From Owenia fusiformis (Eukaryota; Annelida; Polychaeta; Sabellida; Oweniidae): a stretch of 60,000 bases of DNA. This document shows, piece by piece, positions 47,641-57,377 of the stretch (its first letter is position 1; each line of letters opens with the position of its first letter). The notes beneath the pieces are model-generated. The model searched no databases. It was not told the origin of the DNA and saw only the letters and a program-made list of their open reading frames with translations. The stretch covers positions 27,843,375 through 27,903,374 of the forward strand of contig CAIIXF020000005.1 of the NCBI GenBank assembly GCA_903813345.2. The letters are read 5' to 3'. Both the position numbers and the translations under genes were made by a program.

Positions 47641-48158
47641 CACTACATTTGAGCTTGAGTGAGGCAAATGTAAATAGGCGAGGCAACATTAGGCTAGAAG
47701 AGGAAGTACATTTGAGCTTGAGTGAGGCAAATATAAATAGGCGAGGCAACATTAGGCTAGGAGAGGAACTACATTTGAAATTGGGCGAGGCAAATGTAAA
47801 TAGGCGAGGCAACATTAGGCTACAAGAGGAAGTACATTTGAGCTTGAGTGAGGCAAATGTAAATAGGCGAGGCAACACTGGGCTAGAAGAGGAACTATAT
47901 TTGAACTTGGGTGAGACAAATGTAAATAAGCGAGGCAACATTAGGCTAGAAGAGGAACTACATTTGACTTAAGGTGAGACAAATGTAAGTAAGCGAGGCA
48001 ACATTAGGCTAGAAGAGGAACTACATTTGAACTTAGGCGAGGCAAATGTAAATAGGCGGGGCAACATTAGGCTAGAAGAGGAACTACATTTGAACTTGGG
48101 CGAGGCAAATGTAAATAGGCGGGGCAACATTAGGCTAGAAGAGGTACCACATTTGAAC
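47641..48158 (+). repeat. Tandem array, 63-bp unit, ~8 copies
   Basis: The unit is CGAGGCAACATTAGGCTAGA, AGAGGAACTACATTTGAACT, TGGGCGAGGCAAATGTAAAT, AGG. The plus strand reads through five units as 21-residue repeats (L-H-L-S-L-S-E-A-N-V-N-R-R-G-N-I-R-L-E-E-E) in a 124-residue frame (47598-47972). It then stops at a rearranged unit at ~47970. The minus strand is also open (47561-47941, 47969-48169). Both strands being open, plus the stop inside the array, argue for a minisatellite. A repetitive peptide exon is a weak alternative. Confidence 0.9.
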
Positions 48159-48888
48159 TTTGTTGCCATAGGTCTAAGTTGACAAAAACGCCGGAATAAA
48201 TATATGTCCGTACATATTGCATCGTGCTTGGCTACACCCCTGAAAATAAGTATTTGTTTTCTTTGAAAAACTATAACTATGATCGCAAATCTCTATGTTT
48301 ATTGTTTAAAGGTCAATTTAAATATGAAGTGAGGCTGTCAGTTACAGATATGTCGAATATTTCCCTATTCGTTCTAAAGCAATAGATCGATTTGTTACCG
48401 ATATACCTTATAAGTGAAAAAAGCTGAATTTATTACATGAAAAAAACAAATAATCTTCACAAAAACATAAATGTGTTGATAATAGTGGTAATGAAAATTA
48501 AATATTTTAAGAAAAATAACTGGAATAAATGAATGCCTTAATTGTGAATCATCGTTCAATGTTTGGTTCACCTGTCGACGTGCAGTTTCGATGCAAGGCT
48601 TTAAAAGTTGTTGCCCTTTCGTATTGTTCATTTCACATCTTAAAAGATAGCTTCATCTGCATAGTTAGTGGTAAGCTCTGTCTCGGGCGGTGTAAACGTT
48701 AGTCTATCAATAGTCTAGGTACAAGCCTCTGTTACCCCCTCTACTTGACGTAACACCTTCCCACTCTTTTTGTTTAGCATGGTCTTGTAGCTAGACTAGT
48801 CTATCAACAATCATTTTCTACCATCTCAACATATATATTTATCATATTTTTAATGTTTGTAACTTCCTCCTGGCACTTGACAATGAGT
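48159..48888. other. Unassigned spacer between array and copy B
   Basis: No gene or repeat is supported. Confidence 0.4.
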
Positions 48889-49261
48889 GACGGTTTGGCT
48901 GACCACATATAGAAGGGAAATGCATCTGGTGTGTCTAATTTGATGATTAAACAGGTACTTGTCAGACATGACAGTTTGTCAACTATTGTCGAGACTCAAT
49001 GGTCATTTAGATAGTTATGTTTGGGACATCCCAGGTCATACTAACCTATGATTTAATTTGAATAAGCACATTGATCGCGCAATACCGTCCCTATAAGCGA
49101 AGTCATCTTACTGTCGCCTACAGTACGTCTAGCAATATAGTGGGACTCTGAACTGTTTTCATGTTTACAAAAACAGATCCGTTTCGATAACAAAATAATG
49201 TCGCAGCGTCGGTGGTACTATTTTTCTTTTTACCATGATTTCACGAGTTGTGGGCAGAATT

Positions 49262-49527
49262 CGCGACTTTTTTGACACAGACATTGTGTAAGCATCATAT
49301 GTTCAGAAAATCTAAGCGATTGCGAAGGAATATACAGATAAATAGTTCGCGAGACGCCAGAATGATCAGAACAGTTCCTCGCAATTGTTACATAAACGGA
49401 ACGGTTAAAAGTGCAGTTTACGTAACAATAGTGAGGAATTATATCGATGATTCTGGCGTCTCGTGAACTATTTGTTCGCAAACGCTAATATTTTCTTGAA
49501 CAATGCTGACACACGTTTGTTCCAAAG
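49262..49527. mobile_element. Palindromic element, ~265 bp
   Basis: The inner arms ~49339-49400 and ~49425-49477 share AAATAGTTC-CGAGACGCCA, GAAT-ATC, and ATTGTTAC words on opposite strands. Weaker inverted similarity continues to about 49265 and 49525 (GAAAAT-T-AGCG, TGACACA). The two opposed frames here (49230-49481 minus, 49248-49466 plus) give similar peptides because the DNA is palindromic; neither is a gene. Confidence 0.6.
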
Positions 49528-50094
49528 GTCGTGAGGGAAAATCGTATACTATCTTTGAGGCTGCTCCATTTTTACCGAAACGTTTTCGTTTTCGAAACTA
49601 GTTCGAAGAGTTCCACTAAAGTAGCCTATAATTGATAAGAACCTAGACTTGCATATTTACGTATGCATTTTCGTAGAAGAGTGATCATGAGACTTAGACG
49701 CAATGGGGGGGGGGGTGTATTTTGGTGTATGTTGTATTTTTGTCATGTAAAATAAATTTTGTCTATCTCAACTACGGTGTTTAGACAGAGAAATGGAGTG
49801 CAGCCGCTCAATCAGCCAAGACAAGTTACAGAATTCGCCAAAAATTTTGATCTGTCAGAGAAGGAATGAAAAATGAACTTAGAATTTAACAATTTATCAC
49901 CGAAAACCTTGACATTCGATATATGATAGCATTAGAAAGATTGATGATATTAAGCGGAGCAATTATTTGGGTTTTGAGATGCAGAGAGCATTTCTAGTCA
50001 CATCTATTAAAGACTGAAAATGTCCGGAAAATTGAGTTTATTATTGTATTGTTTATTATCCCTGAAGCAAGGGAAATATAGTAATAAAATGTAT
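49528..50094. other. Unassigned part of copy B
   Basis: It contains a G-run at ~49706-49714. The stretch 49762-49845 matches copy A. Confidence 0.4.
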
Positions 50095-50336
50095 TACAGG
50101 GTGACCCAAAACAAATCCGCTCAAAATGTTAACAAACTATTAATTGTAATCAACCTTATTCAATTTAATTTCGAGATCTCTTCAAATTTCTTATTATTCT
50201 ACTCAAATCAAAGGTATGAATGGTGTCATTTTGTTAGGAAATGATTTATCTTTAAAATGATATATGACATGATTTAACATATATCATATGTTTCATTCAT
50301 CTTTAAACTTGGGTATTGGTTTTTGGCCACCCTGTA
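50095..50336. mobile_element. TA-flanked MITE, 238 bp, CAGGGTG termini
   Basis: The element is 50097-50334. The left end CAGGGTGACCCAAAACAA and the inverted right end TTGGTTTTTGGCCACCCTG pair imperfectly. TA lies on both sides (50095-50096, 50335-50336). The interior is AT-rich and non-coding. A related right half occurs at 1030-1160, and a TA-CAGGGTGA start also occurs at 59811. This is a Tc1/mariner-type non-autonomous element. Confidence 0.7.
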
Positions 50337-51017
50337 GTTACATACCAAAGTAAACTTGGGCAACATTTCAAACAATACGTTACCTATCCCTGTTTTTCGA
50401 ATGAAGAATCTGCGTTTTTGGAAAACGTATTCACTTTGTGTTTAAACAACGATGATAAGATTGACACATTTTTCAAACTGAATTCTCATTATTATTATCC
50501 CAACGAACATTGTCCGAGAGGGATTTAGAGAAGCCGTCTGTCAGTTTTAAGTACTGATGCCTATTGGCATATGACTTTTTAACAAGAAGTTTTCAAGATG
50601 GCTGCTAAATTCAAAATGGCTACCCTTTTCGAAAGAAATATAACCTCTGATTAGGCAAATTACCAATTATCCGATTAGGTTAACCTCTTGAATTTAATGG
50701 TTTAATGCCTGGTCATGAGCTAGACCTCTAGCGGCGGTGGGATTTGATTCCAATCGACTGAAAATTCAGATGGTATTCTGTTGAACAAAGTACAGTTTAA
50801 CTTGAACTTGGGTTATCCATTGATGCCTGAAAAGTACATCGAATATATAGATTATGATCAGCTTAATCTACATTATAAAATAGTATTTTAGCTTTTGTAC
50901 TTTCTAGACACTATTTAGAAATATATCACGTATCAACTGTCTTATAGTTTGCATAACGAAATTAAAAAAACATATCAGTTTCATAATTGGAACTATCTAG
51001 CATTAAATGTGATATGA
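50337..51017. other. Unassigned part of copy B
   Basis: The frame at 50316-50528 overlaps the MITE end and has no motif. Nothing else is supported. Confidence 0.4.
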
Positions 51018-51189
51018 TTCAGTGATATCAGTAAGTAAGAATATATTTTCCACTTAGTCGGTTTAGACATTGATAACCCCATTGGGATTGCTTCCAAGCC
51101 CATAATTACACTACTGTGAAACTAATCATTTTTATATAGAAAAAAGAAATATGGCATTGGTGATTTGGGTTTGGTTTATATGTAAGATT

Positions 51190-51345
51190 CCTCGGTTACA
51201 TTTGTTCTACGGTAAATGAAGGGCAACCGTGGTGTTTTCCAAATCGAAAAATACATACGGTGGCCGCAGACAATCTACGGTCGTTTCAAGGTCGATGTAT
51301 ATAGCGTATACCTAGGTTTCTGTAAGGCCGTATGGGTCTCCATAG
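51190..51345 (+). mobile_element. Diverged copy of the CCTCAGTTACATTTG family
   Basis: It starts CCTCGGTTACATTTGTTCTACGGT, like 57217 and the minus strand of 14097. Inner CAACCGT and, inverted, AGGCCGTATGGG words correspond to those in the other copies. The right end is unclear. The frame 51216-51467 (83 residues) covers it and is not accepted as a gene. Confidence 0.4.
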
Positions 51346-52483
51346 ATTATGGCACGATTGCCGAAGAAATTAGACAAGTCGTAGCCATGCCGTTACTTCA
51401 AGCATGCTCCACGGTCAATTCTCAGGGACCCCATGCATACAACTTGACGATGCGTCATCACGTCTAAGGCATTATTTACCTATTTAAAAAACTAAAAGTA
51501 AACTTTCTCGAAAATATCTTAAATGAGGGATACTATTAAATTGATAAGAAAAAAAGTTCAAACTTTACACTGGGCCTTTAAGGGTTGGTAATGAATTACG
51601 ATTGTTAATAGTGCACAGTGAACCATCAGAAGTGGGATTTAAAATCCAAACATTCGCTTCAGCTCCCTCCAGAACTCTCCGGAACCAAATTGATCGATAT
51701 TCTTATAATCGATTTGACGTTTCTAATAAACGAAAAAAACGGCGATGCATTCGGTCATATGAAATGATATTAATCGTGTGTTATGTATTCACTGGGGGGT
51801 ATCGTGATGCAACAACACCGTGTTGTTGCATCAAGATGGCCAGACTTCCGGTGATAGATTTTCGTACGATATTTTGTTTTCCCAATTTAAACCCATTTCT
51901 AGGACGAGTTGCTCAATAATCATACACGTGCAGTTAGCTCATGATCTATATTTAAAAAAACTCTCATTAGTATGCATGTAGCATCATCAAGAAGCGAGAA
52001 ATTCGCGGTTTTAATTCCTCACTATTGATGCAACAACACCACTCTGTTTATTATCGATGATGCAACAACACCAATGCGCTGATGCAAAAACGCCAATATA
52101 ATTTATCATTGAATATCAAGAGAAACTGTTTTATATTCTGTTTATAGGTGTTGGTCGGGACATGAATAAAACGCCTGAGTGCGTGGTTCATGAATGAAAC
52201 GTATTTTGTTTGGTTCCTTAATGTATTTGTCTTTATCAAAGTTAAAAGGATATACAAGTTAAACTAAATACATAGGCTAAGTATTGAATCCCCGGGAGCC
52301 AACCTCATTGATATTGTATCTGAAAAATAAAGATTATTCATTTTCTAAATTAAATCCCCTAGCTTGATTTACCGTATCGTATGGAAATTGTTTACAAAGA
52401 ACTAATATAACTAGACTTTGGAAATTGAACAAGTTCAATTTCAGACTGCAGATCTGGACTTTTTTTAAGCCGAGTCATCCAGA

Positions 52484-52752
52484 AAAATAGGAAGGAGGGA
52501 TAGGACAGAATAGGATGGAACGATAGGAGAGAATAGAGAAGAAAGATAGGATAGAATAGCAAGGAAGGATAAGATAGGAAGGATAGGAAGGAAAGGATAT
52601 GAAGGATAGGAAGGATAGATACTAGATAGGAAGGAAAGGATATGAAGGATAGATAGGAAGGAACGGATGGGGAAAAAAGGAATAGGAAGGATAGGATAGA
52701 ATAAGAAGGAACGATAGGATAGAATAGTAGGATAGGATAGGAAGGATGGATG
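52484..52752 (+). repeat. Polypurine tract with GGATAGGAA-type repeats
   Basis: About 270 bases of almost pure A/G built from irregular GGAAGGATAG, GGATAGAATA and GGAAAGGATA words. It lies inside the long-inverted-repeat element copy 2. The minus-strand frame 52465-52764 is a pyrimidine-codon artefact (S/P/F/L-rich). Confidence 0.9.
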
Positions 52753-53291
52753 GCTTTTCAACATTTTCTTCGCTACTCTTGACTTTCTATCAGGATACCA
52801 TCAGATTGATTTTTCTCGAAATTTCAAAACGCCATAACTTCCGAACCGGAAGTCGGATCGAAATTTGATTTGCAGATTCTGATTTCTGAGAAAATTCTAT
52901 TCTTCATTCATAAACTCAAACGTTAAATTTGGAGAATTTTTTATTTTGACCTACTTTTTGGACACCATATCTCAAAAGTGGGTTAAAATACTTTCTGACG
53001 GCAAAAGGCTAACACTATTAGTACACTCTTGGCTACATGTATACACAATTTCGAAGAATATAATTGAAGTGTAGTGTCAGAATCACAAAAATAAGGAAAA
53101 CTTTGAATTTGACCTAGATTTTGACCTAGACATTTTTGTGTCCAAATTTTGAAGCTAGATTGCTTTTGAGGTACCTTTCATTTAAAGGCTTTCATTAAAT
53201 TAAGCTGTACTCGATCGTATATATGTCATATTTTACACTTCAAAAAAATATTTTCCCTTTGACATAACATGGGGCACCAAATTTAGCGATT

Positions 53292-53643
53292 TTGAGTTTT
53301 CAAAACGCCATAACTTCCGATGAGTGTTGGTTTAATGATATTGCAGTTATACAATGCTATTATACAATGCTATTATATAGAGGTTATTTACCGAGAGGGA
53401 TTCAATATTGGTTTTATCCCGGGACACATTATGATATTTCCCGAGGGCCCAGGGGGAATCTGGGATTGCTGTACCTCTATCAATTTACCTTTTCGGGACC
53501 TAAATCCTATTGCCTACATTTTTACTCAATCGAGGAGAACGAATCCAAAGAGAACAATACTTCTACATGTGCACCGTGCAAGATTTCCAATAGCTCGTCG
53601 TGTTTACCGAGAACGAAAGATGTTTGTCCACCATTTTGAATGA
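53292..53643 (+). pseudogene. Possible decayed Tc1/mariner-type transposase fragment
   Basis: Two overlapping plus frames (53292-53639 and 53320-53643) together show pieces in the order expected for a Tc1-like DDE transposase. In the first frame, SDECWFND resembles the region of the first catalytic Asp (usual form SDES-FN). In the second frame, GGIWDCC resembles the V-M-V-W-G-C segment, then LPFRDLNPIAYIF resembles the S-P-D-L-N-P-I-E-x-x-W motif, with the catalytic Glu replaced by Ala. A frame change and large deletions would be required, and the second Asp region is not visible. The call rests on short motifs only. The fragment lies inside the long-inverted-repeat element and could be an unrelated nested insertion. 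Confidence 0.3.
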
Positions 53644-54250
53644 TACTAACTGGTAGCAGGGTCATCAAGCTATGGAACAGGGTTTTATGATAATAGATTG
53701 GGTTACTATAGCTTGCAATGTTAAAGGCGATTGAACTTTGTTATAAAACAACTTCCAGTACATTATGATATTTAAAAGTATAAATTTTTGAAAATACATA
53801 TAAAGAATCTTCGCCCGCAGGACGCGTATTTTGAATGCCTGAGAAGAACGCAAATGGGTACTGGCCCGGTGTTGCAATAGTAGCATTTAAAAATCTGTTC
53901 CTCTCGAGATTTATGGTCTTCTGAAATTATACTATTAATTGGTGTTGTTGCATCATTGCTCAAATCTAGAGGAGTGTTGTTGCATCTTCGGTTTGGTGTT
54001 GTTGCATCAATAGTGAGGAACTTAAACCGTGAACGTCTTGCTTCTAGATAATGCTACATGTATACTATTGACAGTTTCTTTAAATATAGATCGTGGGCTA
54101 ACTTCACGTGTATGGTTATTGAGAAACTCGTCCTAGAAATGGGTTTAAATTGGGGAAACAACATATCGTAAGAAAATCTATCACCGGAAGTTTGGCCATC
54201 TTGATGCAACAACACGGTGTTGTTGCATCACGATACTCCCCAGTGGTATT

Positions 54251-55760
54251 GGAAACCGGTTACATTTGGCTCGAATCAGAACCTGTGTGCGACGGTTTGA
54301 AGTTCAGCTGTGAGTAATTGCAGAGATTTCGTCAGCTCGACCAAGCGTTGATTTAAATCAACAAACCGATCTTATGACATTGGAAGGATATTTGCTGTAG
54401 CTCATTTCTGGCGATCGAACTCTTTTACAAATATTTCCCGTTTGGATAACCATTACCTACTGAGGGATGCACAATTGATATATTCTTTCATTTCTGACAA
54501 GTCGAGATATGACTCTTTGGTCTCTAAACAGAATACATATCGCCAAGCTAAGTTCCATATTACGTCCGTTGTGACTTCTTGAACATTTGATTGATTTGGA
54601 GAAACTGAGCGACATTTCTATTATAAATCACAATACGTTTTTTAACTGCACTGAAACGATATGGCTTCGTGCGCTTCATCATTATAAGAAACTTTTCATT
54701 TTCAGAGATTTGTTTGAGTATTTAGATTGATGATATTTCCAAGAGTGAGGAAGTGATTATTCTTAATTTACTAGGAATAGCATTGCTAGAGGTTCAGATT
54801 TTCTTACCTACTGGTTTTATTTGTAAGTCATATATACATGCAGCTAGCCCCCAAGGTCGACAAAGTACGTCGAATGATTAAAAGTATATTTTAATAGGCA
54901 AGAATATGGGGAGAAAATAGAAGTGATATGTATCCAAAAATGAGTACATAAACCCACGAAATAGCCATGTTTGGTTCTAAAGGTTTGAATATTCAATGAT
55001 TGAAAATCAAACTGGTAAACGAGTCTGCGAAACAACATTAACATGTTTTAAACTAGTTGCAGTTAGCGTTACCTAATGAACATTACCAGATTACAATGAC
55101 TCTATCCCAGTTTTGAGATACTACTACTACTCTTGTGGTGTAAAGCCGCGAATAAAAGTAATATCCGATAAAGGGTAAATTATAATTGAACTAGGGTGCT
55201 CACCTAACTCATGCTGCATCTTACCAAAATTATGGTAAATAACAAAAAACTGAATTCATCTGGCATACATTAGATGGCACTGTATTTGCGTCTGGTCAGA
55301 ACGTAACAAAAATTTTAGAGGATGCATGGTGGGTAATCCTTTTTACTGGGTAATCTTTTAATATGAGCTACTATAATTTACTGAAATCTAATTAAGACGA
55401 TATAGCAAGCAATATTATAAATGATATTTTACACTCGACTTGGGAATATAACCTCACATTTTACATTGATAAATGTAACTTTTGGGGACGATTTGATTCC
55501 AGCATGTCCGTCCCAAAGGCTTTTAAAAGTGCCTATTATTATCTGTCTTAAATTAGATTTATAGACTCATTTGACACTTCCATTAATTTTGTTATTATAT
55601 TCCATAATTCTATATTGTGATGTATCCCATTGGCCTACATTCTAGTGGCATTACATGATCTGAAAATCATTACTGTCTTAGCTTATTGAAATGCCGTAGG
55701 TGCTTATAATTACAAGAATGATAAACCAAATGTTATCAAATGCGATTCCAATCAAGAAGC
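54251..55760. other. Unassigned DNA including the end of copy B
   Basis: Anchors to copy A lie at 54305-54385, 54694-54810 and 54880-54960. No gene is supported. Confidence 0.4.
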
Positions 55761-55763
55761 TAA

Positions 55764-55830
55764 CAAGGGGTGGGGGGGCACAAAAAGGGGGCGATCGGGC
55801 CCTATGGGTCCCCCCTGGATCCGCCGGTGC
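55764..55830. repeat. G/C-run repeat remnant ending CTGGATCCGCCGGTG
   Basis: A G-run, GGGCGATCGGGCCC and a C-run are followed by CTGGATCCGCC, resembling the right end of the element at 8579-8775. It is too short to define ends. Confidence 0.4.
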
Positions 55831-56411
55831 AATTTACATTACTGTGCACATATAACAATACTAGGTAATGCCAGGAAGTTAAGGCCAGAGAATGCAATAG
55901 TAAAACGTACGAATAAAAAGTATGCGTTTGTTATACGTTAATGTCAATCATTTGTCCATCTTTTTTCATCCTTCCATACAAATGCGTATTAATTTGTATG
56001 CAGATGGCGAGTTAAACAATTGTTACATTACATGTTTCAAAGCATATCCCTGGGCTTCAGGTAGCAGCATCTAGTTACAAAACGGTTGCTATGACACAGT
56101 GATAAATATACAACTCTTCTCTGATGCTCTGATGCTTGTACCGTATCTTCGTGTCAAGGTTATAAAATTATCTGGCACCCAGTTTTGGCATCTGTGTTTG
56201 GATGTCGCTATCAGTGTGGCAAGGCTATCGTCATGCGGGGAATCGAACCTGGCACACCTGCTTTTGTCGTTTTCTCTGTTTATCTTGTTAACCTTTAATG
56301 ATATCAATCACCTTATAAACGATGTTAGCAGTTAGTTTATCTGCAACAGAGTTTCCTACTTTGTGCATTACAATCATAATCTAACTTTACGTAACTAAAG
56401 TGATGTGATTA
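55831..56411 (-). other. Mostly unassigned; minus-strand B-box-like motif at ~56236-56250
   Basis: On the minus strand CCAGGTTCGATTCCCCGC fits a tRNA B-box and could be a SINE trace, but no A-box, anticodon arm or A-tail is visible. The opposed frames at 56089-56335 have no motif. Confidence 0.3.
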
Positions 56412-56743
56412 CACTCCCCTCTATAAGTTTGGCAACCTTAGCTCCCCCATTGAACTACTGTTAAAGCTCCTTTACGTTTGAATTTTATTTACTTAACCTG
56501 CAATGAAAAAAATTATAAAATTGATGGAAACGTAATTTGACTTTATTTACAATACCTCCAAATTTTCTCAATTTTTACCTCATTACAATAGGTCGAAAAT
56601 TGATGATTTTGATGGATTTTATTTTATCATCAATTTTCGACCTACTGTAATTGAGGAAAAAAATTGGAGGTATCGGAAACAAAGTAAAATAACACGTAGT
56701 TTAATGGGGAGCTAAGGTTGCCAAATTCATGGAGGGGAGTGTG
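56410..56743. mobile_element. 330-bp palindromic relative of the 44548-45422 element
   Basis: The element is 56412-56741, from CACTCCCCTCTATAAGTTTG to the inverted GGAGGGGAGTG. It keeps GGCAACCTTAGCTCCCCCAT, TTTATTTACTTAACC and GGAAACGTAA in the left arm, and ATTTTCGACCTACTGTAATT in the right. The centre is only ~20-30 bases, so it is a compact foldback of the longer form. The flanks are TA on the left and TG on the right, consistent with a decayed TA duplication. Confidence 0.8.
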
Positions 56744-57216
56744 TCTTATCCAAATATTGAAAAATATCAACTAGATTTGTGCCTCAGTGCCTTATTATGG
56801 TATGGTCGTACAGTGTAGTAATGTGTCAATTCTTGGAAAAAAATCGATGATGCAACAGGTAAACCCGTCTTAATGAATGCCCTTGAATTAAATCTTGATT
56901 CTCAAGGTTTCAGTCGCTCCAACTTTTCTAACTTTGGTTATAAATAGAATTAATATACCACCACAGTGTGAACAAATGGTTATTGGAATTGCGAGCTCGC
57001 CTTTTAATGCGTAATGAGCCTCGGAAGTAATTGACCTATTTCTGTATGAATTTTCTCTTTAAATACCTTTGGTGCCTTTGGAAAGGTATTGGCATTCTAC
57101 ACGGTAGAAATAAAGCCAAGACTACACATAAGAAATTTCAAAAATACAAATAAAAATGATTTTTTTTGCTTTTTATGAATTTCACTGAGGTATTTGATAT
57201 TCTTGGACTACTTATG
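56744..57216. other. Unassigned stretch
   Basis: No gene or repeat is supported. Confidence 0.4.
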
Positions 57217-57377
57217 CCTCAGTTACATTTGGTCTACGGCAACCGTATAGCAGCCGTAACTTCCTAAAATCGAGAGAAATATGCAGCGAACATACAAGGA
57301 TAAGCACTTCGATGTAGATTTTCTATATCCATTTGTAAATTGCTACGGCCGTACGTTCACCGTAAAGCAGACTGAGG
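57217..57377 (+). mobile_element. 161-bp MITE of the CCTCAGTTACATTTG family
   Basis: The left end CCTCAGTTACATTTGGTCTACGGCAACCGTA and the right end (inverted CCTCAGTCTGCTTTACGGTGAACGTACGG), each given here in pieces of one terminus, are imperfect inverted copies. The best match is at the outer CCTCAGT. Relatives are at 13918-14097 (minus) and 51190-51345. No target duplication was fixed. Confidence 0.55.

Larger units (their letters stand above)
51785..54250. mobile_element. Long-terminal-inverted-repeat element, copy 2 (2456 bp), 5-bp target duplication GTATT
   Basis: The element is 51790-54245, with CACTGGGG at the left end and CCCCAGTG at the right. GTATT flanks it exactly (51785-51789, 54246-54250). 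Arms of ~310 bp (to ~52100; from ~53940) are highly similar to each other and to the arms of copy 1. Each arm has the 27-base palindrome near the tip (51806-51832; 54203-54229) and three inner half-sites of GATGCAACAACACC or near variants (left 52027, 52059, 52081; right, inverted, ending ~53954, 53986, 54008). The interior holds a polypurine tract, a repeated AAAACGCCATAACTTCCGA word (52827, 53300) and a possible transposase relic. No intact transposase is present. Confidence 0.8.
48889..54960 (+). repeat. Copy B of the old duplicated block
   Basis: It is colinear with copy A (anchors listed there) but carries other insertions: a palindromic element at 49262-49527, a TA-flanked MITE at 50097-50334, a CCTCAGTTACATTTG-family copy near 51190, and the long-inverted-repeat element 51790-54245. 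Homology is patchy and diverged, so the duplication is old. It could be a segmental duplication or two copies of one very large element. Confidence 0.5.

Noticed and set aside
52465-52764. 99-residue S/P/F/L-rich minus-strand protein
   Set aside because: It is a direct translation of a polypurine/polypyrimidine tract.
56190-56262. Intact tRNA gene on the minus strand
   Set aside because: Only a B-box-like word is present; no cloverleaf can be drawn.
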